Below the pieces are notes generated by a model. That model was not told where the DNA came from and ran no database searches. It saw only the letters and a program-made list of their open reading frames with translations. A stretch of 16,691 bases of DNA from Spirochaetia bacterium. GTDB lineage: Bacteria; Spirochaetota; Spirochaetia; Treponematales; Breznakiellaceae. Where the stretch lies: contig BOBI01000034.1 in NCBI GenBank assembly GCA_026002305.1, positions 1-16,691 of the forward strand, written 5' to 3'. Positions 1 through 6,627 of the stretch are shown piece after piece. The position numbers and the translations under genes were made by a program. The first letter of the stretch is position 1. The number at the start of each line of letters is the position of its first letter.

Positions 1-6
1 AAGAAT

Positions 7-97
7 TTAACCACAGACCACACGGACAGCACAGACAAAGACTCGTACTTCCCTATCTTTTCTTCCGTCCGTGTGGGTCTGTGAGGTCTGTGGTTAA
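7..97. repeat. Imperfect inverted repeat built from AACCAC-N6-CACRGA units
   Basis: The left arm begins TTAACCACAGACC (7-19) and the right arm, read on the minus strand, begins with the same 13 bases (97-85). Inside each arm comes a CAC(G/A)GA element: 21-26 on plus, and 83-78 on minus. Beyond that the arms share the words CACACGGAC and CACAGAC, but in opposite order. The loop (about 40-64) is pyrimidine-rich. The same AACCAC-N6-CACRGA spacing recurs as another inverted pair at 10297-10403. This points to a dispersed intergenic repeat rather than a gene-specific terminator. No gene is visible beside it within the window. Confidence 0.7.
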
Positions 98-180
98 TTG
101 ATTTCTATTTTGGAACCAGCTCAATTGATCTTCCCTATGCTAGCGTCAAGCCCTCCCGTTCCTACGTTATGTGCCAGAGG

Positions 181-401
181 CGGCGTGCGGCTTGTGTGGC
201 ATGTGCGGTGTGCAGTTTTTGCAAATAGTTAATAAAGCGCAAGAAATATTTTTTCTGTAGCTCACTTGACCGAAGCGGGGCGAATAAGCAACTGTTTGCC
301 AAAAACGGTGACTGTAGCAAGCGTGAGCGAAAGGGAAAATATTTTTGTGCTTAACTGCCGATAAAATCTGCACACCATTTTGTCTTACAAACCGCACGCC
401 G
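181..401. repeat. Long imperfect inverted repeat upstream of the first operon
   Basis: CGGCGTGCGG at 181-190 is exactly complementary to 392-401, and GGTGTGCAG at 207-215 to 368-376. Further inward, AGTTAA at 227-232 pairs with 351-356, an AT-rich 13-mer at 243-255 nearly pairs with 335-347, and GCTCAC at 260-265 pairs with 323-328. All the pairs share a centre near 292, so this is one long mismatched hairpin of about 220 bases. A minus-strand reading frame across it (167-397) resembles no known protein and is probably a by-product. The element could be a decayed miniature mobile element, a structured RNA or a dispersed repeat. The sequence alone does not decide. Confidence 0.6.
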
Positions 402-455
402 TTTTTGCGTTAAAGGCTGAAACAGGAGGGCTTGGAGCGGCTATTGCTTCCCCTT

Positions 456-488
456 TTTACAAAAAATTGGTATATCTTTATTATATAC
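456..488 (+). promoter_or_regulatory. Probable sigma-70 promoter with overlapping palindrome
   Basis: TTTACA at 456-461 and TATTAT at 479-484 are separated by 17 bases, ahead of the first gene of the operon starting at 517. GTATAT (470-475) and ATATAC (483-488) form a 6-bp palindrome with a 7-base spacer that overlaps the -10 element. A regulator could bind there, but the AT-rich composition makes a chance match possible. Confidence 0.45.
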
Positions 489-516
489 TATTTACGAACA
501 ACATGAGGAGTAAAAT

Positions 517-771
517 ATGTTTGAATACAGAACGCACGGAACTTGTGCACAGACGATTTATTTTGATATAAAGGACGGGAACGTCCATTCGATAAAGTTT
601 GATGGTGGCTGCAACGGCAATTTAAAAGCTATTTCCAAACTCTGCGAGGGCATGAAGGCCGAAAAGGTGATCGAGACACTGAAGGGTATCGATTGCGCCG
701 GCAAGGGGACTTCCTGCGGAGATCAGTTTGCGATTGGCGTCCAAAAGGCGTTGGAGCATGGAGGGGCATAG
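517..771 (+). CDS. TSCPD-domain small protein (TIGR03905-like)
   Basis: This is an 84-residue protein of the small TSCPD family, whose members are uncharacterised as stand-alone proteins. The same domain occurs at the C-terminus of some ribonucleotide reductases. The family pattern is clear: GTC near residues 8-10, GGCNGN at 30-35, and the signature Cys at TSC (65-67) followed by GDQ. The usual TSCPD motif has Pro where this protein has Gly68. Four conserved-looking cysteines (10, 32, 60, 67) suggest metal binding or a redox role, which is inference. The start has a good ribosome-binding site, GAGGAG at 505-510, six bases before the ATG. It is the first gene of a four-gene run and lies 21 bases before the TcdA-like gene. 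Confidence 0.85.
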   Translation: MFEYRTHGTCAQTIYFDIKDGNVHSIKFDGGCNGNLKAISKLCEGMKAEKVIETLKGIDCAGKGTSCGDQFAIGVQKALEHGGA

Positions 772-792
772 CCCGCCAGCCCGCCCCTGATT

Positions 793-1599
793 ATGGAAAC
801 GGCGCCGCCCGAACTTTCGCGCCTTGCTTTGGTCTGCGGTAACGGGACCTTGCAGCAATTGCGCGGGATTAGGGTGATTGTATTTGGTTTGGGCGGGGTC
901 GGCAGCTGGTGTGCCGAGGCTCTTGTGCGCAGCGGTGTCGGATGCCTTACCATTGTCGATTCGGATTCTGTCTGTATTACGAATATTAACCGGCAGGTGC
1001 AGGCGACACAAAAAACGGTGGGCCTGTTTAAGGCGCAGGTCTTACGGGAAAGGCTTTTGGAAATAAATCCCCTCTGCAATGTTACGGCTGTTACAAAAGT
1101 TTTTTGCGTTGGGAACTCAAGCGTGTTTAACATTGAATCGTTTGATTATGTTATCGACGCTATTGATAGTTTAACAAATAAAATAGACTTAATTATGCTC
1201 TGTACAAAAACCGGTGTTCCGGTTTTTTCCTGCATGGGCATGGCGCAAAAACTTGATCCCACACAGATAAAAACGGCTGGTATTTGGCAGACGCACGGCT
1301 GTCCGCTTGCGCGGCTTGTCCGTACGGGTTTGCGCAAACGCAATTTTAACGGCAGCTTTACCGCTGTTTATTCAAGCGAGCGCCTTCCGCTGCACCCTGC
1401 CGTTTCGCTGCCGTGCGGCAAGGCCGTTTGTTTGTGTCCTTCGCGCAACGCTGACGATCCCGACGCGCCAAAAGAATGGTGCGGCGGTAAAAAAATTATT
1501 AACGGCAGCGCGGTTACGGTAACCGCCTCCGCCGGAATGGTTCTGGCGAGTCTTGTTCTGCAAGACGTTATGCGCAAGGCGAATTCTTATGGCGGGTGA
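793..1599 (+). CDS. tcdA: TcdA-like tRNA threonylcarbamoyladenosine dehydratase (ThiF/MoeB/E1 family)
   Basis: This is a 268-residue member of the E1-like adenylating superfamily. TcdA (CsdL/YgdL) uses ATP to cyclise the t6A modification at position 37 of ANN-decoding tRNAs. Visible motifs are the nucleotide-binding GLGGVGS (32-38), the acidic pair D56/D58, and NINRQ (64-68), which covers the conserved Asn and Arg-Gln. Downstream are VIDAIDS, LDPTQIK and the GCPLARLVR stretch, which favours TcdA over ThiF or MoeB. The MoeB/ThiF-type zinc CxxC pairs are not obvious. No clear Shine-Dalgarno sequence precedes the ATG. The SD-like GGAGGGG lies about 30 bases upstream, and AGGGGC/GCCCCT (762-767 and 783-788) could form a hairpin across the preceding stop codon. 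Translation may therefore depend on coupling. An in-frame stop at 769-771 limits any upstream extension. Confidence 0.85.
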   Translation: METAPPELSRLALVCGNGTLQQLRGIRVIVFGLGGVGSWCAEALVRSGVGCLTIVDSDSVCITNINRQVQATQKTVGLFKAQVLRERLLEINPLCNVTAVTKVFCVGNSSVFNIESFDYVIDAIDSLTNKIDLIMLCTKTGVPVFSCMGMAQKLDPTQIKTAGIWQTHGCPLARLVRTGLRKRNFNGSFTAVYSSERLPLHPAVSLPCGKAVCLCPSRNADDPDAPKEWCGGKKIINGSAVTVTASAGMVLASLVLQDVMRKANSYGG

Positions 1600-1617
1600 A
1601 TTGATGGGGGTGAATCG

Positions 1618-2877
1618 ATGAAAATTGACGAGCGCGAAGAACAAGCTCTGTTAGACGGCATAACTACACGGTTTGTGCGTTATGCGAAAGTTTGTACCAC
1701 AAGCGATAAAACTGTAGAGGCAACCCCCTCCACCCCGGGGCAGTGGGAGTTGGCGAAGATGCTGGTTGGTGAATTAAACGCAGTTGGCCTTACAGATGTT
1801 GAATTAACTGATCACTGTTATGTGCTTGCATCACTGCCTTCTAACATCGATTCGGCTTTGCAAGTTCCGGTAATTGGTTTTCTTGCTCACCTTGATACGG
1901 CGGGGGAAGTTTCGGGTAAAGATGTCCGGCCCCAAATAATAACAAATTATAACGGCGGGAAAATTATTTTAAATGACAACATTGTATTAGACCCTGAAGT
2001 TGAAACCGGACTTGCCGCGCAAAAAGGCGGAACGATAATTCATACGGACGGAACAACGCTGTTAGGCGCCGACGACAAGGCGGGTATCGCCGAAATAGTA
2101 AGCGCCGCAGCGTTTTTAATCCGGCATCCGGAGATAAAACACGGCGGGATCGAAATAATTTTTTCGCCGGACGAAGAAACCGGTAAGGGTCTGCCCTGTT
2201 TTCCCCTTGAAAAAATAAAATCAACGGCGTGTTGGACGTTGGACGGCGGGCCGTTAGGCGAAATTGAAATAGAATGTTTTAACGCCTACAGCGCCGACAT
2301 TTCGTTTTACGGAAAAGTTATTCACCCGGGCAGCGCGCGCGGCATTCTTGTAAACGCAGCCTTAATGACGGCCGTTTACGCCGCAATGCTGCCGCGTAAT
2401 GAAAGTCCCGAAGCCACCGATGGCTATTATGGTTACTATTGTGTTATGAATATTGCCGGTAACGAAGAAAAGGCTTCGCTTGAATTGATTGTCCGCGACT
2501 TTACACAAGATGGTATGCGGCGTCGCATAACGGCGTTAGATGCTTTTGCGAAAGCTGTGGAGGCGCAGTTCCCCGGCGGTAAAGTTTGTGTTAAATCAAA
2601 AGAATCGTACCGCAACATGAAAGAAAAAATAGAAGAGCATCCGCGTGTGCTTGCCAAATTAAAAGAGGCGGCTGCGTTATGCGGTGTAGATTTTAAGCTA
2701 AAGCCAATCCGCGGCGGCACCGACGGATCGCGTCTTACCGAGCTTGGAATTCCCACCCCTAACATCTGGACGGGCGGACGTAATTTTCATAGTAAGGGTG
2801 AATGGGTTTCCGCAGACGAAATGCTTGCGGCCTGCAAACTTGTTATCGAGCTTGCCGCAGTGTGGGCTAAAAAATGA
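1618..2877 (+). CDS. pepT: Peptidase T (tripeptide aminopeptidase, M20B)
   Basis: This 419-residue cytosolic dizinc aminopeptidase releases the N-terminal residue of tripeptides. It is close to the roughly 410 residues usual for PepT. Metal-site motifs typical of M20 are present in order: AHLDT (His91, Asp93), GADDKAG (bridging Asp152), SPDEETG (catalytic Glu186 and metal-binding Glu187), LDGG (Asp209) and the final GGRNFHSKGEW (His391). The dimerisation-domain motif IHPGSARG (235-242) is also PepT-like. The ATG follows GGGGG (1606-1610) at a spacing of seven bases. It starts 18 bases after the TcdA-like gene, and its stop codon overlaps the thiE start in an ATGA, so translation of thiE is probably coupled to it. 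Confidence 0.93.
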   Translation: MKIDEREEQALLDGITTRFVRYAKVCTTSDKTVEATPSTPGQWELAKMLVGELNAVGLTDVELTDHCYVLASLPSNIDSALQVPVIGFLAHLDTAGEVSGKDVRPQIITNYNGGKIILNDNIVLDPEVETGLAAQKGGTIIHTDGTTLLGADDKAGIAEIVSAAAFLIRHPEIKHGGIEIIFSPDEETGKGLPCFPLEKIKSTACWTLDGGPLGEIEIECFNAYSADISFYGKVIHPGSARGILVNAALMTAVYAAMLPRNESPEATDGYYGYYCVMNIAGNEEKASLELIVRDFTQDGMRRRITALDAFAKAVEAQFPGGKVCVKSKESYRNMKEKIEEHPRVLAKLKEAAALCGVDFKLKPIRGGTDGSRLTELGIPTPNIWTGGRNFHSKGEWVSADEMLAACKLVIELAAVWAKK

Positions 2878-3500
2878 ATATCGACTATTCACTTTACCTT
2901 GTAACCGACAGTGATCTTTGCAAAGAGCCTCTGGAGACAGCCGTGGAAAAAGCAATCGCGGGCGGCGTTACCATGGTGCAGCTTCGTGAAAAAAACGCGG
3001 ACTCGCGCGGCTTTTTCAACACGGCTGAAAAATTACGCCGCATAACGCGCGGGGCCGGGGTGCCGTTTATCATCAACGACCGCGTAGACATAGCCCTTGC
3101 CTGCGATGCAGACGGTGTTCATGTAGGGCAGTGTGATTTAGACGCCGGTATTGTCAGGCGCATTATAGGCGGCGGAAAAATCGTCGGCGTGTCGGTTTGC
3201 AGCGTTGAAGAAGCGGAGGCCGCCTGCCGCGCAGGCGCCGATTATTTAGGCGTTGGGGCGATGTTTGAAACCGGCACAAAAACCAACGCCGCCATCTGCA
3301 CAATAGAAGAACTGCGCCGCATACGGGCGGCCGTCCCTGTTCCCATAGTCATAATTGGCGGCATAAACAGCCAAACCCTGCCCTTGTTCCGGGGCGCCGG
3401 CATAAATGGAGCCGCCATCGTTTCGGCAATTATCGCCGCAGACGATATAGAAACCGCCGCGCGGAAAATAAAGGCGGATGTTAAAAAAGTTTTGGCGTGA
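2874..3500 (+). CDS. thiE: Thiamine-phosphate synthase
   Basis: ThiE joins hydroxymethylpyrimidine diphosphate and the thiazole phosphate carboxylate to give thiamine monophosphate. The 208-residue TIM-barrel shows the family blocks: VQLREK (35-40), INDRVDIAL (67-75), DGVHVGQ-D (80-88), GVSV, DYLGVGAMFETGTK (123-136, with the phosphate-contacting Thr and Lys) and IIGGI (160-164). It is the last gene of the operon and overlaps pepT by four bases. No other thiamine genes and no TPP riboswitch are visible near it, so the remaining pathway genes, if present, lie elsewhere. In its place at the end of a peptidase and tRNA-modification operon it may serve salvage as well as synthesis, which is inference. 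Confidence 0.93.
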   Translation: MNIDYSLYLVTDSDLCKEPLETAVEKAIAGGVTMVQLREKNADSRGFFNTAEKLRRITRGAGVPFIINDRVDIALACDADGVHVGQCDLDAGIVRRIIGGGKIVGVSVCSVEEAEAACRAGADYLGVGAMFETGTKTNAAICTIEELRRIRAAVPVPIVIIGGINSQTLPLFRGAGINGAAIVSAIIAADDIETAARKIKADVKKVLA

Positions 3501-3513
3501 ACGCTGCCAATAG

Positions 3514-3536
3514 TTTTGTATCAGCTTTATACAAAA
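3514..3536. other. Palindrome TTTTGTAT-N7-ATACAAAA ahead of the AAA+ gene
   Basis: A perfect 8-bp inverted repeat (3514-3521 and 3529-3536) with a 7-base loop lies in the 101-base gap between thiE and the ATPase gene. TACAAT at 3548-3553 is a candidate -10 element for the ATPase gene, with no clear -35 partner. The palindrome is AT-rich and has no following T-run, so it reads better as a possible operator than as a terminator. A weak stem (TTGGC at 3492-3496 with GCCAA at 3506-3510) followed by TTTT may give partial termination after thiE. Confidence 0.35.
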
Positions 3537-3601
3537 ATGATGTGTCTTACAATGGAATAAAGCATAAAAATGTGTTAAAATGACTGGTAGAAGGTAAAAA
3601 A

Positions 3602-5269
3602 TTGAGTGAAAAACAATCGGCGCTATTAGAGTATTTCGCAAAGATTATTGAATTGTCAAAAGAAGAGGGGTTGTCCGAAAACTTTTTCAGGAACGCGCAC
3701 GAATACCTTGAAGCGGCCGGATCGATATTGCACCTAACGCATATACAAGCGGCGATCTTTGCGCACTTCTTAAACCACTGCGACGAACAGGCTATAACCA
3801 CCGAGAACATTGCCGAGTCCATTAAATGTAATAAGATACAATTAATTCAATACATGGATCATTTTGACGAGCTTGAAAACCGCAGGCTTATTCGCTGTAA
3901 CAGGGGCGGACATTCACGGTTTAGGGAATTTGGTCAGAGTATGCCGACCTACCGTGTGCCTAACGAAGTTGTCAGTGCCGTCCGCAAAAGTATTCCATAC
4001 ACCATTGAATTACAAAAAAATCTTTCAATCGTTGATTTTTTTTGCGAAATGGAAAAAATTTTCAGGGAGCGCTGCGAAGGCGAATTAACTTATGACGCAA
4101 TGGCGGGCGAAGTAAAAACTTTGCTGGATTCAAATAATCATCTTTTGTTATCGCAGCGTTTAAAATGGTATAAATTGTCCGATGAAAATTTAATCCTGCT
4201 GTTACGCTTTTGCGATCTGTTTATAAATGATGATGATAACGGACTTGGAATTCACAATTTTCGCGATCTGTTTGAAAAAGCCGACATTCGAAGCATAGAA
4301 CGCGGGTTAAAATCCGGCCATCATTTTTTACAGGAATCGGAGCTTATAGAAAATGCGAATAACTATGGTTTAGGCGACCCTGAATACTTTAAACTAACCG
4401 ACAAAGCCAAAAATGAATTGTTGGAAGAATTTGACATAAAAGAAAAACTTGGCATCCGCGGAAAAGATTTTATTCTTGCGGGTTCGCGTCCGTACAAAAA
4501 ATTATATTACAACGATAAAGAAGCGGAGCAAATAGAAGAACTACAGGCATTGTTAATGCCGGATAATTTTAAATCAATACAGGAACGTCTTTTAGAAAAA
4601 GGAATGCACAGCGGATTCGCCTGCCTTTTTTACGGGCCGCCCGGTACAGGTAAAACGGAAACGGCATATCAAATAGGCCGCGAAACAGGACGCGATATTA
4701 TGTTTGTCGATATATCCGAAACAAAAAGCAAGTGGTTCGGTGAAAGTGAAAAACGTATAAAAGCTATTTTTGACCGTTATAAAGGCGCTGTAAAATCCGG
4801 CGGACAGATTCCGATTTTGCTTTTTAACGAAGCCGACGGCGTATTTAGCCGCCGTATGGAATTTTCGTCGGAGGCTCGTTCTGTGGATCAAACAGAAAAC
4901 GCTATACAAAATATTATTTTACAGGAGGTGGAAAATTTAGACGGCATATTAATCGCAACAACAAATCTTACGCATAATTTAGACAAAGCTTTTGAGCGCA
5001 GGTTTTTGTATAAAATAGAATTTGAAAAACCAAATAAAGTTTCGCGCGCGTTAATTTGGAAAAGCATAATTCCTGAATTAAACGATGCCGACACGCGGAC
5101 ATTAGCCGAACGCTACGATTTCTCCGGCGGACAAATTGAAAACATTGCGCGTAAAAGACTTGTTGATTATATCCTTAAAGGCTGTGATCCCACCTCCGAC
5201 AAACTGGACGTGTTTTGCAAAGAAGAAATGCTCGCCAAAGAAGGCGCTAAAATCGGTTTTTCTATGTAA
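3602..5269 (+). CDS. AAA+ ATPase with N-terminal winged-helix-like region
   Basis: This 555-residue protein has two parts. Residues 40-110 are helical and end in a segment resembling a winged helix or DNA-binding wing (ENRRLIRCNRGG). The C-terminal half is a classical AAA+ module: Walker A GPPGTGKT (345-352), a pore-loop-like SKWFGESE (376-383), Walker B ILLFNEAD (405-412), sensor 1 ATTN (452-455), a possible arginine finger at ERR (465-467), and a sensor 2-like SGGQIENIARKR (508-519). The Walker B aspartate is Asn409, but the catalytic Glu410 is kept. I recall FNEAD-type Walker B motifs in other SpoVK/COG0464-like ATPases, so the enzyme need not be dead. The start is TTG, supported by AGAAGG (3589-3594) at seven bases. 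It has no protease domain. The substrate is unknown; it may remodel or unfold a partner protein. Confidence 0.82.
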   Translation: MSEKQSALLEYFAKIIELSKEEGLSENFFRNAHEYLEAAGSILHLTHIQAAIFAHFLNHCDEQAITTENIAESIKCNKIQLIQYMDHFDELENRRLIRCNRGGHSRFREFGQSMPTYRVPNEVVSAVRKSIPYTIELQKNLSIVDFFCEMEKIFRERCEGELTYDAMAGEVKTLLDSNNHLLLSQRLKWYKLSDENLILLLRFCDLFINDDDNGLGIHNFRDLFEKADIRSIERGLKSGHHFLQESELIENANNYGLGDPEYFKLTDKAKNELLEEFDIKEKLGIRGKDFILAGSRPYKKLYYNDKEAEQIEELQALLMPDNFKSIQERLLEKGMHSGFACLFYGPPGTGKTETAYQIGRETGRDIMFVDISETKSKWFGESEKRIKAIFDRYKGAVKSGGQIPILLFNEADGVFSRRMEFSSEARSVDQTENAIQNIILQEVENLDGILIATTNLTHNLDKAFERRFLYKIEFEKPNKVSRALIWKSIIPELNDADTRTLAERYDFSGGQIENIARKRLVDYILKGCDPTSDKLDVFCKEEMLAKEGAKIGFSM

Positions 5270-5279
5270 TTTTGAAATA

Positions 5280-5308
5280 TTGACCGTATCCGTTTACAAG
5301 TTTATAAT
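5280..5308 (+). promoter_or_regulatory. Near-consensus sigma-70 promoter for the lipoprotein operon
   Basis: TTGACC (5280-5285) and a perfect TATAAT (5303-5308) are separated by the ideal 17 bases. Transcription would begin around 5314-5316, only about five bases before the ATG at 5320. No Shine-Dalgarno sequence lies in between, so the message is predicted to be close to leaderless. Confidence 0.6.
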
Positions 5309-5319
5309 TGTGGCGTTGT

Positions 5320-5889
5320 ATGAAAAAGCTTGCGATTTTTCTAATATCGGCGGTATTTCTTTCTCTAACGGCTTGTTCATCGGAGGGCAAGCAATTGCCC
5401 GAATCAAATCCGCCGCCGCCGCTGCCCTCAATTCCTTTTATAAAAGCCCCGCCGCTTAATATTACGCCGGAAGCCGAAAAACAGTTGAATGCTCACGGGT
5501 ATACCGTGGATGACGTAACAAAAGAAATGATACTGGCCGTAACATTTGATATTAGAAAATTCGTTCAAAACCTTAATGGTATTATCAGCAGACGCGATTA
5601 CAATAAATGGGTATCGTATTTATCGTCTGAATATTTTTTGACAATTAGTTCCAAGGAGTTCTTGGACGCGCAATCCCAAAAAGACCTTTTGCGCACGAAG
5701 AAAATCGTGTTAAAAAGCGCAAAAGATTATTTTATTTATGTGGTTGTCCCTTCGCGGGCACAAAGCCGCGTTGATGATATTGAATTCATAAGCGAAACCC
5801 GCGTTAAGGCATATACTGTAAACAGAGGCCAGCGTATGCGGCTTTATGAATTAGAACGTAAAAATGATTCGTGGCTTATTGCAAATTAG
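5320..5889 (+). CDS. Putative lipoprotein of unknown function
   Basis: From the ATG at 5320 the protein has 189 residues. It begins with a lipoprotein signal: positive MKK, hydrophobic core, and lipobox L16-T17-A18-C19 followed by Ser-Ser, so lipidation at Cys19 is expected. A Pro-rich stretch (PPPPLP) follows as a linker. The mature part is mixed alpha/beta, with a helix-strand pattern and a terminal WLIAN that resembles NTF2/SnoaL-like domains, but I do not recognise a named family. A TTG at 5308 would add MWRC and lies within the -10 element of the promoter, so the ATG is preferred. It lies 24 bases before the HEAT-repeat gene and probably shares its transcript. Confidence 0.75.
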   Translation: MKKLAIFLISAVFLSLTACSSEGKQLPESNPPPPLPSIPFIKAPPLNITPEAEKQLNAHGYTVDDVTKEMILAVTFDIRKFVQNLNGIISRRDYNKWVSYLSSEYFLTISSKEFLDAQSQKDLLRTKKIVLKSAKDYFIYVVVPSRAQSRVDDIEFISETRVKAYTVNRGQRMRLYELERKNDSWLIAN

Positions 5890-5913
5890 CCGTATAAAAA
5901 TTGAGGAGAGTGT

Positions 5914-6603
5914 ATGAAGTCGTTTAAAAATCTTGTTGGCGTTTTATTGCTTTCGTTTGTCCTGTTATCTTTCGTGCAGGCACAGGAAGTATCGGTGGAA
6001 GATTCTTATCTTCAACAATCAGTAGAAGTCATGATCATTAGGGAACAGGCTCAATCTCTGGATCGTGACAGCAAATTTCTCGCGCTTGAATATTTACGCG
6101 AAATTATTGACAACGGAAATACCGGTGACGATGTACGGATTGTGCTTCAAGGTATGGCGATGGAAGGTATCCTGAACAGGGTACAGTCCGAGGGGCGTGT
6201 CGCAAATAATTTCCCCGATGTACGAATGAAGGCCGTTGAGTATCTTGGTTCGATTAACAGCCAGGCGTCTGTAGATGCGCTTATTAGGGTTATGCTTACC
6301 GATACCGAGCCTGCGGTTTTAACCGCCGCCATTAATTCGTTAAAAAAAATCGGTAATAACGAAAATGACGACACCGTAAACTCTATTGCCTTTGCGTTTG
6401 ACAAACAAAACGCAAGGCACCCCGACAATGTTCTGGCGGTGGCGGTTCTCAATGCCTTTAGGAGTTTTTCGGAACAGTCGGCATCAAAAAGCCCTGAAAT
6501 TTACCGCATAGCGTTGTATTTATCAACCAGCGGCGTTTATGCAAAAACTGTCCGTGATTACGCGGCAAAGGTGCTTAACCAAATAAAAATTTCCGGCAGA
6601 TGA
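5914..6603 (+). CDS. Exported HEAT-repeat protein
   Basis: The 229-residue product starts with a signal peptide (MKSFKN, then a long hydrophobic stretch, with probable cleavage after SFVQA at about residue 23). The mature part is alpha-helical with HEAT/armadillo-like repeats, seen best in VRMKAVEYLGSINSQASVDAL and TEPAVLTAAINSLKKIG. Such repeats form a curved solenoid for protein-protein contacts, so a periplasmic scaffold or assembly role is plausible but not shown. No catalytic motif is visible. The start has GAGGAG 6-11 bases upstream. It sits between the lipoprotein and the permease with 24-base gaps on each side, which supports co-transcription. Confidence 0.75.
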   Translation: MKSFKNLVGVLLLSFVLLSFVQAQEVSVEDSYLQQSVEVMIIREQAQSLDRDSKFLALEYLREIIDNGNTGDDVRIVLQGMAMEGILNRVQSEGRVANNFPDVRMKAVEYLGSINSQASVDALIRVMLTDTEPAVLTAAINSLKKIGNNENDDTVNSIAFAFDKQNARHPDNVLAVAVLNAFRSFSEQSASKSPEIYRIALYLSTSGVYAKTVRDYAAKVLNQIKISGR

Positions 6604-6627
6604 AAAAGTCATCGGAGGTCAGGCGTC

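Noticed and set aside
167..397. 76-residue minus-strand reading frame in the left intergenic region
   Set aside because: It lies across the long inverted repeat, has no ribosome-binding site or recognisable motif, and its sequence looks like a by-product of the repeat.
380..571. 63-residue plus-strand frame starting before the first operon
   Set aside because: It runs across the promoter and into the TSCPD gene in another frame and has no domain or Shine-Dalgarno support.
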